Source: Luteimonas sp. FCS-9 (GTDB lineage Bacteria; Pseudomonadota; Gammaproteobacteria; Xanthomonadales; Xanthomonadaceae). From it: a DNA stretch of 64,000 bases. The translations under genes were made by a program, and so were the position numbers. Below the pieces are notes generated by a model. The model made no database searches and was not told where the DNA came from. It worked only from the letters and a program-made list of their open reading frames with translations. The DNA lies in NCBI RefSeq assembly GCF_001014645.1, contig NZ_LASZ01000004.1, positions 1 through 64,000 of the forward strand. The letters run 5' to 3'. Shown here piece by piece: positions 10,138-21,040 of this stretch (position 1 is the first letter of the stretch; each line of letters opens with the position of its first letter).

Positions 10138-11180
10138 TGCGGCCGCGCGCCCGCCCCGTCCCGCCCCCGCGCAGCCGCGACCTGCTGCGCCTGCTGGCGC
10201 TCGTCTTCGCGCTGCTCGTCGCCGGCGGTGCGCACGCCCAGGACACCGGCTCGTGCACCGTGGCGAGCGCGCAGGCCAACCTCGGCACCACCGGCACGCT
10301 GGCGCTGGCCGACGGTTCGCTGCAGGCGGCGGGCAACGGCGGGCTGGCCTGCAGCGCACTGGCGCTGATCAGCACCTCGTACATCAAGGTGCGGCTGGAG
10401 AGCTCGACGTTCCGGCTGGTCCACGACGGCGGCGGGCCGTCTGTCCCGTTCGCGGTGCTGGCGCAGGCCACCGGGCCGCAGATCGGCCAGGGCCAGGAGT
10501 TCGACTTCTCCGCGCTGAACATCCTCAACCTCTTCATCGGGCCCGGCGGCAGCCTGCCGCTGTACATCCGCACCACGCCGACCGCGGGCCTGCGCGCGGG
10601 CACCTACACCGGCACGGTCAACCTGCGCTGGTTCTTCTCGATCTGCACCCTCGGGATCGGGCCGGTGTGCGCCTATTCGCAGAGCCCGGGCTTCCAGCGT
10701 CCGGGCCTGCTGACGCCGATCAACTGGGGCACGGGCATCCCGGCGACCGTGAACGTCGTGCTGCGACTGGAGAACGACTGCGCGATCACCGCCCCGCCGC
10801 TGGACTTCGGCAGCGCGCCGCTGGCCGGCGCGTTCGGCCCGGTCGTCCAGCAGATCTCCATCCGCTGCAGCGCCGGCGCCGCGTATTCGGTGGGGCTCGA
10901 CGACGGCCAGTACTTCTCGGCGGGCTGGCGGCGCATGCGCGACGACCTGGTGCCCACGCAGTTCCTGCGCTACGAGCTCTACAAGGGCGCGGCATCGGGC
11001 GAGCGCTGGGGCAGCGTCGGTGGCGCGCGCCGGGCGAGCGCCACCGCCGAGCTCAACCCGGGCGTCCATACCGGCGCGGCGGTGCAGGGCTTCACGTACC
11101 GGGCGCTGATCGACCCGACCCAGCCGACGCCGACGCCGGGCGTCTACCGCGACACGATCCGGGTCGACGTCCGCTTCTGA
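10137..11180 (+). CDS. Two-domain spore coat U tip adhesin (CsuE-like)
   Basis: The last pilus gene encodes 347 residues: a signal peptide (cleavage after GGAHA, residue 34) and two SCPU-like domains, about 35-180 and 200-347, each ending in a family strand (GTYTGTVNLRW and GVYRDTIRVDVRF). A hydrophobic loop with FNILNLF-like residues (SALNILNLFIG) lies in the first domain. In the Csu pilus of Acinetobacter the two-domain CsuE is the tip adhesin that inserts hydrophobic fingers into abiotic surfaces, and the same role is inferred here. ATG 10137 overlaps the usher stop (TGATG). Confidence 0.82.
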   Translation: MRPRARPVPPPRSRDLLRLLALVFALLVAGGAHAQDTGSCTVASAQANLGTTGTLALADGSLQAAGNGGLACSALALISTSYIKVRLESSTFRLVHDGGGPSVPFAVLAQATGPQIGQGQEFDFSALNILNLFIGPGGSLPLYIRTTPTAGLRAGTYTGTVNLRWFFSICTLGIGPVCAYSQSPGFQRPGLLTPINWGTGIPATVNVVLRLENDCAITAPPLDFGSAPLAGAFGPVVQQISIRCSAGAAYSVGLDDGQYFSAGWRRMRDDLVPTQFLRYELYKGAASGERWGSVGGARRASATAELNPGVHTGAAVQGFTYRALIDPTQPTPTPGVYRDTIRVDVRF

Positions 11181-11198
11181 GCACCGCGGACCGGCCGA

Positions 11199-11227
11199 TT
11201 GCCCCGCCCGCCGCGGCGGGTTAGAAT
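11199..11227 (+). promoter_or_regulatory. rpsB: Promoter of rpsB-tsf
   Basis: TTGCCC at 11199-11204 and TAGAAT at 11222-11227 are separated by exactly 17 bp. The spacer carries a CCGCC/GGCGG inverted repeat that may also help end the pilus transcript. It lies 240 bp upstream of rpsB, giving a long leader. Confidence 0.65.
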
Positions 11228-11467
11228 CCCGCGCTTGCCGTGCCCGCTCACCGGGCCCGGCACGCGACGCCGGGCGTCATCGGCGAATACACACCTGTCG
11301 CATCGACCCGTGCCGGGGTGCCTCGCAAGAGGTTCGGCCACGGAGGCGACAGGGAGGCCCAACCCCGGAATCGTGACGCGAGTCCCTTCGTCGCAGCCCG
11401 CCCATGCCTGTGCGGACTGTCCACAAAGCGGGGGTGCCGCCCGATTCCACCATCCAGAGAGTATCCA
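11228..11467 (+). other. rpsB leader (about 230 nt untranslated region)
   Basis: The stretch between the rpsB promoter and start codon has no supported gene. Long S2 leaders are known in gammaproteobacteria, where S2 represses its own rpsB-tsf message. A comparable autoregulatory element is plausible here, but I did not establish a specific fold. The ribosome binding region just before the ATG is the weak AGAGAG at about 11456-11461. Confidence 0.4.
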
Positions 11468-12253
11468 ATGCCCCAGATCACCATGCGCCAGATGCTGGAA
11501 GCCGGCGTCCACTTCGGCCACCAGACGCGCTACTGGAACCCCAAGATGTCGCCGTACATCTTCGGCGCCCGCGGCAAGATCCACATCATCAACCTCGAGA
11601 AGACGGTTCCGCTGTTCAACGACGCGATGAACTTCATCTCGGGCATCGCCCAGAAGCGCGGCATGATCCTGTTCGTCGGCACCAAGCGCAGCGCGCGCGA
11701 GGCGATCAAGGAAGAGGCCGAGCGTTGCGGCATGCCGTACATGACCCAGCGCTGGCTCGGCGGCACGCTGACCAACTTCCGCACGGTCAAGCAGTCGGTG
11801 TCGCGCCTGAAGGAACTGGAGTCGGCCGAGACCGACGGCACGTTCGAGAAGCTGGTCAAGCACGAGGTGCTGGGCCTGCGCCGCGAGCGCGACAAGCTCG
11901 AGGCCTCGCTGGGCGGCATCAAGGACATGAACCGCCTGCCCGACGCGCTGTTCGTCATCGACATCGGCCACGAGAACATCGCGATCCAGGAAGCCAAGAA
12001 GCTCGGCATCCCGGTCATCGCCGTCGTCGACACCAACTACGACCCGGCCCTGGTCGACTACGCGATCCCCGGCAACGACGACGCGATCCGCGCCGTGCAG
12101 CTGTACGCCAACGCCGCCGCCGACGCGGTGCTCGAGGGCAAGGCCGCCGCACCGAGCGCGGCGACCGTGCGCGAGGAAGAGTTCGCCGAAGGCGGCGACA
12201 AGTCCGGCCGCGCCCCGCGCGGCAAGAAGACCGAGGACGCCGCGGCCGAGTAA
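11468..12253 (+). CDS. rpsB: 30S ribosomal protein S2
   Basis: A 261-residue ribosomal protein. The canonical N-terminus [21 protein letters not shown] fixes ATG 11468 against an in-frame upstream extension that is only leader. Family signatures include [31 protein letters not shown] and the C-terminal signature [13 protein letters not shown]. The tail is acidic with short basic patches and ends [10 protein letters not shown]2 joins late on the 30S back side and needs S1 for translation; rpsA is in this window too. It is co-transcribed with tsf across a 141-bp spacer. Confidence 0.98.
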   Translation: MPQITMRQMLEAGVHFGHQTRYWNPKMSPYIFGARGKIHIINLEKTVPLFNDAMNFISGIAQKRGMILFVGTKRSAREAIKEEAERCGMPYMTQRWLGGTLTNFRTVKQSVSRLKELESAETDGTFEKLVKHEVLGLRRERDKLEASLGGIKDMNRLPDALFVIDIGHENIAIQEAKKLGIPVIAVVDTNYDPALVDYAIPGNDDAIRAVQLYANAAADAVLEGKAAAPSAATVREEEFAEGGDKSGRAPRGKKTEDAAAE

Positions 12254-12394
12254 TCGCCGCGACACGCGGCTGCGCCATGCTGCGCAGCCGCACCTCCGCC
12301 GGCGCGATGCCGCCGCCCGTGCGCGGCGGCGACCGCCAACGACCGGCCGCGCCTCCGCGCGGCCGCCGAATCCACAGAACATCTGAGGTCATCC

Positions 12395-13273
12395 ATGGAA
12401 ATCACCGCATCCCTGGTCAAGGAACTGCGCGAGCGCACCGGCGCCGGCATGATGGAGTGCAAGAAGGCACTGAGCGAGACCGCCGGCGACATCGACGCCG
12501 CCGCCGAGGCCCTGCGCAAGTCGGGCCTGGCCAAGGCCGACAAGAAGGCCGACCGCGTCGCCGCCGAGGGCCGCATCGCCGCCGCGCAGAACGACACCGC
12601 CGCGGTGCTGGTCGAGGTCAATTCCGAGACCGACTTCGTCGCCAAGGATGACAACTTCCTGCGCTTCACCGACGCCGTCGCCCAGGCCGCGCTGACCTCC
12701 GGCGCCGCCGACATCGACGCGCTCAAGGCCGCGAAGATCGAAACCGGCGAGACCGTCGAGGAAGCCCGCGCCGCGGTCATCGCCAAGATCGGCGAGAACG
12801 TGCAGGTGCGCCGCATCGTGCGCGTCGAGAGCGGCAACAACCTCGCCGCCTACGTCCACGGCGGCCGCATCGGCGTGCTGGTCGAGCTGCAGGGCGGCGA
12901 TGCCGACCTCGCCCGCGGCCTGGCGATGCACGTCGCGGCGATGAACCCGCCGCACAACAAGGCCGCCGACGTCCCGGCCGAGTTCATCGAGAAGGAAAAG
13001 GAGATCGAGCTGGCGAAGATGTCCGACAAGGACAAGAACAAGCCGGCCGACATCCTCGAGAAGATCATCAGCGGCAAGCTCAACAAGATCGTCAACGAGG
13101 TCACGCTCTACGGCCAGCCCTACGTGCTCGACACCGACAAGACCGTCGAGGCCACGCTCAAGGCCGCCGGCGCCGACGTCGTCGGCTTCAAGCGCCTGGC
13201 CGTCGGCGAAGGCATCGAGAAGGTCGTCGAGGACTACGCCGCCGAAGTGATGAAGCAGGCCGGCCTAGCCTGA
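12395..13273 (+). CDS. tsf: Elongation factor Ts
   Basis: EF-Ts exchanges GDP for GTP on EF-Tu. The 292-residue product has the N-terminal UBA-like helix bundle ([24 protein letters not shown]), the [10 protein letters not shown] motif that contacts EF-Tu, two core subdomains and a C-terminal coiled segment. The start is ATG 12395 in the rpsB-tsf operon. A strong terminator follows. The usual next gene pyrH is absent here; galU on the other strand follows instead. Confidence 0.98.
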   Translation: MEITASLVKELRERTGAGMMECKKALSETAGDIDAAAEALRKSGLAKADKKADRVAAEGRIAAAQNDTAAVLVEVNSETDFVAKDDNFLRFTDAVAQAALTSGAADIDALKAAKIETGETVEEARAAVIAKIGENVQVRRIVRVESGNNLAAYVHGGRIGVLVELQGGDADLARGLAMHVAAMNPPHNKAADVPAEFIEKEKEIELAKMSDKDKNKPADILEKIISGKLNKIVNEVTLYGQPYVLDTDKTVEATLKAAGADVVGFKRLAVGEGIEKVVEDYAAEVMKQAGLA

Positions 13274-13280
13274 TCATCCG

Positions 13281-13307
13281 CTGCCGCGTCCTTCGTCGGA
13301 CGCGGCA
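13281..13307 (+). terminator. Hairpin downstream of tsf
   Basis: An 11-bp perfect stem, CTGCCGCGTCC / GGACGCGGCAG, with a TTCGT loop. It has no T tract and sits 8 bp after the tsf stop. It is probably a 3'-end stabilising hairpin preceding the true terminator. Confidence 0.5.
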
Positions 13308-13317
13308 GGGCGACAGG

Positions 13318-13349
13318 AAAGCACGCCCCCTGCGGGCGTGCTTTTTTTT
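13318..13349 (+). terminator. Rho-independent terminator of rpsB-tsf
   Basis: Stem GCACGCCC / GGGCGTGC with a 5-nt loop, flanked by AAA and followed by eight T residues at 13342-13349. It is a textbook intrinsic terminator. The remaining 13350-13532 before the convergent galU stop holds no gene, only short GC hairpins. Confidence 0.93.
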
Positions 13350-13532
13350 GGTTCCTGCCCGTCTCCCAGGTGCGGGGACGGGCGTTCACTTCGATGGGCA
13401 GCGGCCTGCGGCCCCCGGGCCGCTCTCCCCGCGGTCATCACGTCGCGCTCGGGATGCGCTCCCCGTCGAACCCGAGCGCGCCGGCATTGCCGAACCGCGC
13501 CACCGAAGGCGGCACGGTTCCGATTCCTCGAT

Positions 13533-14435
13533 TCAGTCGAGGTCGCGCACGCCCAGTTCGTCGAGCGCGTCGCGCATCAACGCCGCGGCCGGCTCGCTGA
13601 GCTTTTCGTTGTCGAGCGCGTAGCGGATCGTCGCCTCGATCAGACCGATGTGGGTGCCGCAGTCGAAGCGCGTACCGCGGAAGCGGTAGGCGTGCACGGG
13701 CTTTTCGCCGAGCAGGTCGGAGATGGCGTCGGTGAGCTGGATCTCCCCGCCCGCCCCCGGCCGGGTCTGCTCGAGCAGCGGGAAGATCCGGCCATCGAGC
13801 ACGTAGCGGCCGACGACCGCCAGGTTGCTCGGCGCGTCCTCGGGCTTGGGCTTCTCGACCATCGAGTGGATGCGGCCATGCCGGCCCTCGAACGCGTCGG
13901 TGGCGACGATGCCGTAGCTGGCGGTCTTCTCCGGCGGCACGTCCTGAACGGCGATCATGCTCGCGCCGGTCGCCGCGTGCGCGTCGGCCATCTGCTTGAG
14001 CGCGCCGTCGCCGTTGCGGTTCCACAGCAGGTCGTCGGGCAGCAGCACCGCGAACGGCTCGTCGCCGACCACCGCCTTGGCGCAGAGCACGGCGTCGCCC
14101 AGGCCGCGGGCCTCGGCCTGCGTGACGAAGATCGCCTGGACGCCGTCGGGCAGCGGCCGGCGCACCTTCTCCAGCAGCTCGTGCTTGCCCGACGCCTCGA
14201 GCCGGTCCTCGAGCTCGTAGGCCTTGTCGAAATAGTCGCCGATCGCGTGCTTGTAGCGATTGGTCACGAAGATCAGCGTGTCGCAGCCGGCCTCGATCGC
14301 CTCGTCGACGGCGTACTGGATCAGGGGGCGATCGACGATCGGCAGCATTTCCTTGGGCACCGTCTTGGTCGCGGGCAGGAACCGCGTTCCGAGCCCGGCA
14401 ACGGGAAATACCGCCTTTCGAATCCTCTGCGTCAT
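13533..14435 (-). CDS. galU: UTP-glucose-1-phosphate uridylyltransferase
   Basis: GalU makes UDP-glucose for LPS, exopolysaccharide and osmolyte synthesis. The 300-residue length is typical. The nucleotide-binding start FPVAGLGTRFLPATK, the DDLLW metal region and VEKPKPEDAPSNLAVVGRY are characteristic. Its ATG overlaps the stop of the upstream dehydratase by 4 bp (ATGA), so the two are co-translated as the end of an envelope-polysaccharide operon starting at lapB. Confidence 0.97.
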   Translation of the reverse strand: MTQRIRKAVFPVAGLGTRFLPATKTVPKEMLPIVDRPLIQYAVDEAIEAGCDTLIFVTNRYKHAIGDYFDKAYELEDRLEASGKHELLEKVRRPLPDGVQAIFVTQAEARGLGDAVLCAKAVVGDEPFAVLLPDDLLWNRNGDGALKQMADAHAATGASMIAVQDVPPEKTASYGIVATDAFEGRHGRIHSMVEKPKPEDAPSNLAVVGRYVLDGRIFPLLEQTRPGAGGEIQLTDAISDLLGEKPVHAYRFRGTRFDCGTHIGLIEATIRYALDNEKLSEPAAALMRDALDELGVRDLD

Positions 14436-16348
14436 GGTTGTCTCGCGTGTCGTGGGGGAAATGCAACGATGGTCGCCGTCGTGGCGCGCTGCGTCGCAGG
14501 CGCGGCATCGAGCGGCTTGAACTCGGGCACCGCGTCGCGCAGCGCAGCCGACAGCAGTTCGAGGTCGTAGCGCGAGACGCCGTCGCTCAGCCGCGCCAGC
14601 GATGCGGCGAGCTTCTCGGCGTGTACCGCGCGCGCCTCGGCCTGGAGGATCTTCGGGTGGACGGTCGGGCGGTAGCGCTCGTCGGCGTGGAACAGCGTCT
14701 CGTGCAGCTTCTCGCCCGGGCGCAGCCCGGAATAGACGATGGCGACGTCGCGCCCGGGCTGCTTGCCGCCCAGGCGGATCATCTGTTCGGCCAGCAGGCG
14801 GATCGAGACCGGCTCGCCCATGTCGAGCGTGTAGACCGCCTGCGACGCGCCGATCGCCACCGACTGCATGATCAGCTGGCAGGCCTCGGGGATCGTCATG
14901 AAGTAGCGCGTGACCTCCGGATCGGTCACGGTCACCGGGCCGCCGCGCCGGATCTGCTCGCGGAACAGCGGCACCACGCTGCCGGCCGAGTCGAGCACGT
15001 TGCCGAAGCGAACGGTCACGAACCCGGTACCGCCGGTGCCGGCGAGATCCTGGCAGACCATCTCGGCCAGGCGCTTGGTCGCGCCGAGCACGTTGACCGG
15101 GTCGACCGCCTTGTCGGTGGAGATCAGCACGAACGTGCCGACGCCGTGCGCGACGGCCGCCCCGGCGACGTTGCGCGTGGCCAGTACGTTGTTGCGCACG
15201 CCCTCGCGCAGTTGCTGCTCGAGCACCGGCACCTGCTTGTAGGCCGCGGCGTGGAAGACCGCATCCGGCGACGACAGGCGCATCGCATGGTCGGTGACCG
15301 CGGGATCGCCGCAGTCGCCGAGCACCGGGGTCACCTGGATGTGCGGGAAATCGCGGCGCAGCTCGGCCTCGATCCGGGTCAGCGCGAGTTCGTCGATCTC
15401 CACCAGCGCGATCTGCGCGGCGCCGTGGCGCGCGCACTGCCGGCACAGCTCCGAGCCGATCGAGCCGCCGGCGCCGGTCACCAGCACGCTGCGGCCGCGC
15501 AGCCAGCCGCGGATGGCCTTCCAGTCGGGCAGGACCGGCTTGCGACCGAGCAGGTCCTCGATCGCGACCTCCTTCAGTTCGCCGGGCAGCGAACGCCCTT
15601 CCAGCAGGTCGTCGAGCCGCGGCACGGTGCGGAACGGCAGGGCCGTCCGCTCGCAGGCCGCGACCACGCGGCGCATCGCCGCGGCATCGGCCGACGGCAT
15701 CGCGATGACCAGCAGCTTGGCGGCAGTCTCGGGCGCGATCCGTTCCACGTCCTCGACGCGCCCGAGCACCGGCACGCCCTGCAGCTGACTGCCGCGCAGC
15801 TTCGGCGCGTCGTCGAGGAAGCCGACCGGGTCGTAGGCGCCCGTCCGGCGCAGGTCGCGGACCAGCGTCTCGCCGGCCTGGCCGGCCCCGAGGATCAGCA
15901 CCCGCGTGGCGGTCTGGTCCAGCCGCACGCTGCCGTGGTCCTTCCACGCGCGGTACAGCAACCGGGGCATGCCCAGCAGCGCGGCCAGCAGCAGCGGGTA
16001 GACGATCAGCACGCTGCGCGGCACGAGATCGAGCCGGTTGTAGACGAACAGCACCAGCAGGATCGCCAGCAGGCCCAGCACCGAGGCCTTCACGATGTTC
16101 AGCAGGTCGGGAATGCTGGCGAAGCGCCAGACCCCGCGATACAGGCCCACGCGCCAGAAGATCAGCCCCTGCACCGCGAGGATCAGCGCGACCTCGACCG
16201 ACAGCAGCGAGAACGGTGGCGCCTGGACCATCACCGAATGGCGGAACTGGTGCAGGCCGATCCAGCACAGCCAGACCATGACCAGGTCGTGCACGACCAC
16301 CGCGACGCGGGGCCCCAGGACACCGAGCCGTGTCCTCACATCATGCAT
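14432..16348 (-). CDS. Membrane-bound nucleotide-sugar 4,6-dehydratase (WbpM/PglF/CapD family)
   Basis: A 638-residue polysaccharide biosynthesis protein. About four N-terminal transmembrane helices (residues 15-135) are followed by a CoA-binding/Rossmann-like domain (about 145-250) and a SDR catalytic domain with VTGAGGSIGSEL near 290 and STDKAVDPVNVLGATKR. In this family the catalytic tyrosine of classical SDRs is replaced, consistent with the residue before the conserved lysine here. The likely reaction is C4,C6-dehydration of UDP-GlcNAc toward QuiNAc, FucNAc or bacillosamine-type sugars. The product would be loaded on lipid carrier by the adjacent WecA-like enzyme. It overlaps that gene by 8 bp. 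Confidence 0.9.
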   Translation of the reverse strand: MHDVRTRLGVLGPRVAVVVHDLVMVWLCWIGLHQFRHSVMVQAPPFSLLSVEVALILAVQGLIFWRVGLYRGVWRFASIPDLLNIVKASVLGLLAILLVLFVYNRLDLVPRSVLIVYPLLLAALLGMPRLLYRAWKDHGSVRLDQTATRVLILGAGQAGETLVRDLRRTGAYDPVGFLDDAPKLRGSQLQGVPVLGRVEDVERIAPETAAKLLVIAMPSADAAAMRRVVAACERTALPFRTVPRLDDLLEGRSLPGELKEVAIEDLLGRKPVLPDWKAIRGWLRGRSVLVTGAGGSIGSELCRQCARHGAAQIALVEIDELALTRIEAELRRDFPHIQVTPVLGDCGDPAVTDHAMRLSSPDAVFHAAAYKQVPVLEQQLREGVRNNVLATRNVAGAAVAHGVGTFVLISTDKAVDPVNVLGATKRLAEMVCQDLAGTGGTGFVTVRFGNVLDSAGSVVPLFREQIRRGGPVTVTDPEVTRYFMTIPEACQLIMQSVAIGASQAVYTLDMGEPVSIRLLAEQMIRLGGKQPGRDVAIVYSGLRPGEKLHETLFHADERYRPTVHPKILQAEARAVHAEKLAASLARLSDGVSRYDLELLSAALRDAVPEFKPLDAAPATQRATTATIVAFPPRHARQP

Positions 16349-17360
16349 CGGAATTCATCCTTGACGTCGACGCGGCCCGGCGAGCCAGCCGGGCGCGAAC
16401 CGCAAACCAGACGGAGACAATGAGCAAGTACCACGCAACCAAGGCTCCGATGATAACCGGGGATCCGCGCCCGGCGAGCGATCCGCACAACGCCACAGCG
16501 ACCAGCGCCGGCACCGCGTAGGCGCCGGCGACCGTCGCGTGCGCGTGTCCGGCCTGTACCGCGCGCTGGTAGACGTGCTGCACGTGCGGCGTCCACCAGC
16601 GTTCGCCGCGGAGCATGCGTGAAACGAGTGTCAACGAGGCGTCAACCAGGAACGGCGCGAGCGGGAACAGCAGCGCCCAGGCGGGCGGCGTGCCGACCTC
16701 CAGCGAGGCGAACGCGACCAGACCCGCGAGCAGGTAGCCCAGGCTGCCGCTGCCGACGTCGCCCAGGAAGATCCTCGCACGCGGACAGTTGAACGGCAGG
16801 AACCCGCCGCAGGCGGCCAGCAGCGCGATCGCGAGCGTACCCGACGCGCCCCAGGGACCGGCCACCGCAAGCACCGCGAGCGCGGCCAGCATCGCCTGGG
16901 TCGTGGCGATGCCGTCGATGCCGTCCATGAAGTTCCAGACGTTGACCAGGCCGACCGCCAGCGCGAACACCGCCGCGGCCCACCACGCCGGCTGCCCGGC
17001 GTGGATCAGCGCGGCGGCGAGCAGCGCGGCCGCCACGACGTGCACCCCCAGCCGCGACCACGGCGACAGCGGCCGGTGGTCGTCGACCCAGCCGATGCCG
17101 GCGACGAGCGCGAGTCCGGCCAGCGCCGCCAGCGCCGTCCACGGCGCCGCAGCGCGCCATGCCGTCCAGGCGAGTGCGCCCAGCATCGTCGCGACGATCG
17201 CGATGCCGCCGCCGCGCGGCGTCGGCACCGCATGGCTGCGGCGCTCGCCGGGGGCGTCGACCAGCCGGCGCGCCAGCGCGTAGCGACGCGCGAGCCAGGT
17301 ACCCGCCGAGGCCGAGACGAAAGCGACGAAGGCGAGCGCGATGAGGGCCTGCGGTCCCAC
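16341..17360 (-). CDS. WecA-like polyprenyl-phosphate sugar-1-phosphate transferase
   Basis: A 339-residue inner-membrane protein with about ten hydrophobic segments. Family motifs are GWVDDHRPLS (metal aspartates), VNVWNFMDGIDGIA and FLGDVGSGSLGY, as in WecA/WbpL/glycosyltransferase family 4. It would start O-antigen or capsule repeat synthesis by moving an N-acetylhexosamine-1-phosphate to undecaprenyl phosphate. The start is GTG 17360, directly abutting the lapB TGA. WbpL and WbpM homologues are adjacent partners in Pseudomonas O-antigen loci, which this pair resembles. Sugar specificity cannot be read from sequence. Confidence 0.88.
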   Translation of the reverse strand: MGPQALIALAFVAFVSASAGTWLARRYALARRLVDAPGERRSHAVPTPRGGGIAIVATMLGALAWTAWRAAAPWTALAALAGLALVAGIGWVDDHRPLSPWSRLGVHVVAAALLAAALIHAGQPAWWAAAVFALAVGLVNVWNFMDGIDGIATTQAMLAALAVLAVAGPWGASGTLAIALLAACGGFLPFNCPRARIFLGDVGSGSLGYLLAGLVAFASLEVGTPPAWALLFPLAPFLVDASLTLVSRMLRGERWWTPHVQHVYQRAVQAGHAHATVAGAYAVPALVAVALCGSLAGRGSPVIIGALVAWYLLIVSVWFAVRARLARRAASTSRMNSDA

Positions 17361-18539
17361 TCAGACCACGGCGTAGTTCAGCAGCGGCTTGATGGTGCCC
17401 CACTCCTTGCAGCTCGGGCACTGCCAGTGGTGGCTGCGTGCGCCGAACCCGCACTGCTTGCAGCGGTAGCTGGGATTGCGCACCAGCAGCTGCTCGGTGA
17501 TCAGCCGCAGTTCCTGCAGCGTGCCGACATGGTCGACCCCGTCGGCCAGCGTGAGGTCGATCAGCGCCGCCTCGCCGCGGACCGAAGGGCGGTCCTTGAG
17601 CTGCCGCGCAAGATAGGTCCGCGCCGCGTGCACGCCCTCCTCCTGCTCGACCAGCCGGGTGAGCGCCAGCACCGGCGCCACGCCACGGTAGTGCTCGGTC
17701 ATCTGCGACAGGAAGTTGCGGGCGCCGGGCGTGTCGCCGACGCGCTCGTAGGCGGCGAGCAGCGGCCCGAGGACTTCGGGCAGAAAGTCGGGATCGTGGC
17801 GCGCGGCGCGTTCGAACGCACGGATCGCCGCCGCGTCGTTGCCGGCGTCGATCTCGATCCGGCCCTCGAGGATGCCGGCGCGCACCGACCCCGAGTCGGC
17901 GGCGTACGCGCGCGCGACCGCGGCGCGCGCCTCGTCGGGATTGCCCGCCGAGCGATGGCGGTCGGCGAGCTCGCATTCGAACTGCGCGATCAGCTTGCCC
18001 ATCGGCTCGCCGGTCGCCGCCTCGTAGCGGGTCGCGTTCTCGATCGCCTTGGCCCAGTCGCGCTCGGCCTGGTAGATGCCGATCAGGTGCCGCAGCGCGT
18101 GCGGGGCCCGCTGGTCGATGCGCGCCAGGTCGGTGAACACCGTCTCGGCGCGGTCGAGCAGGCCCGACTTCATGTAGTCCTCGCCCAGCGCCAGCAGCGC
18201 CTGCACCTTCTGCTGGTCGTTGAGGTCGGGACGCTGCACCAGGCCCTGGTGCAGCCGGATCGCGCGGTCGACCTCCCCGCGCCGGCGGAACAGGTGGCCG
18301 AGCGCGACCTGCGTCTCGAAGGTGTCCTTGTCGAGCTCGGCGATGTGCAGGAACAGCTCGATCGCCTTGTCGGGCTGTTCGTTGAGCAGGTAGTTGAGGC
18401 CGCGGAAATAGGTCGTCGACAGCCGGCTGACCTGGGTGTCGCTGTGCCGCTCGCCGCCGCGTCGCCCGATCACCCAGCCGCTGAGCGCCGCGATCGGCAG
18501 CAGGAGGAAGAACCAGAACCACTCGGTGACAAACGCCAT
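17361..18539 (-). CDS. lapB: Lipopolysaccharide assembly protein B
   Basis: LapB (YciM) delivers LpxC to FtsH and so sets LPS output. The 392-residue protein has one N-terminal transmembrane helix (about 7-25), a chain of tetratricopeptide repeats through the middle, and a C-terminal rubredoxin-type metal site CKQCGF...CPSC. All expected features are present. In many gammaproteobacteria lapA (a two-helix membrane partner) lies directly upstream between ihfB and lapB. Here the 178 bp in between are too short for it and hold no candidate. Confidence 0.95.
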   Translation of the reverse strand: MAFVTEWFWFFLLLPIAALSGWVIGRRGGERHSDTQVSRLSTTYFRGLNYLLNEQPDKAIELFLHIAELDKDTFETQVALGHLFRRRGEVDRAIRLHQGLVQRPDLNDQQKVQALLALGEDYMKSGLLDRAETVFTDLARIDQRAPHALRHLIGIYQAERDWAKAIENATRYEAATGEPMGKLIAQFECELADRHRSAGNPDEARAAVARAYAADSGSVRAGILEGRIEIDAGNDAAAIRAFERAARHDPDFLPEVLGPLLAAYERVGDTPGARNFLSQMTEHYRGVAPVLALTRLVEQEEGVHAARTYLARQLKDRPSVRGEAALIDLTLADGVDHVGTLQELRLITEQLLVRNPSYRCKQCGFGARSHHWQCPSCKEWGTIKPLLNYAVV

Positions 18540-18717
18540 GGATCACGCTCCATCAGGAAGGTCGCCGCATCCGCGCGACGGCGGGCGCGACCGGACACGC
18601 GGCCACGGCATCGCGCGACGGCCGGCAGCCGTCGTCGATCCTAACCGCTCGGGGATCGGCGGCGCCAACCACGCACGGCGGCGCCACGGGAACAGGAAAC
18701 GGCGCGCGTTGGCGCGC

Positions 18718-19020
18718 TCACTCGTCCGCAGGCAGCGGCTGCACGTCGCTGACGCGGTCGCGCAGCTCCTTGCCGGGCTTGAAGTGCGGGACGTGCTTGC
18801 CCGGCAGCGCGACGGCGTCGCCGGTCTTGGGATTGCGGCCGGTACGCGGCGGGCGGAAATGCAGCGAGAAGCTGCCGAAGCCGCGGACCTCGATGCGGTC
18901 GCCGGCCGCCAGCGCGCCGCCCATCATCTCGAGCATGGCCTTGACCGCCAGGTCGACGTCCTCGCCCTTGAGATGGGCCTGCCGCTGGGTCAGCAGCTCG
19001 ATGAGTTCCGACTTCGTCAT
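18718..19020 (-). CDS. ihfB: Integration host factor beta subunit
   Basis: A 100-residue DNA-bending protein of the HU/IHF family, forming a heterodimer with IhfA. The N-terminus [14 protein letters not shown] and the beta-arm signature [10 protein letters not shown] with the intercalating-proline region are diagnostic. It follows rpsA by 63 bp, the standard rpsA-ihfB arrangement. It acts in nucleoid organisation, recombination and sigma-54 transcription. Confidence 0.97.
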   Translation of the reverse strand: MTKSELIELLTQRQAHLKGEDVDLAVKAMLEMMGGALAAGDRIEVRGFGSFSLHFRPPRTGRNPKTGDAVALPGKHVPHFKPGKELRDRVSDVQPLPADE

Positions 19021-19083
19021 GTCTCGTTCTTGCAGATGCGCGAACGCCGGCCCGGGACGGAGCCCGGACCGGCGTCGAACGCA

Positions 19084-20772
<1,689 letters not shown>

Positions 20773-21040
20773 TTGGTGAATACCTGGTTGATGTCGGACC
20801 GGGCCGGCCGGCGACGGAGCGCGCGGTGCCGGTGGTCCACCCGTTGATCGGCCGTCGCGGGATTGCAGGGCCGTGAGTGTTGGCGTGGATGACACCCGGC
20901 GCCGCGCCTGCGCGCGGTGCCGGAACCGTTGGAGCGATGACGCGGTGTTGCGGGAGCGGCGCGCCGGGCCGGACGCTCCGTTCGGGGACACGCGACTGCC
21001 GGTTCGGGCCGACGCCGGACGGCGCGCGAGGGACGGGATG

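Noticed and set aside
13356..13410. Additional terminators between tsf and galU
   Set aside because: GC hairpins (GCCCGTC/GACGGGC and AGCGGCC/GGCCGCT) occur but without T tracts. The main terminator already lies at 13318-13349.
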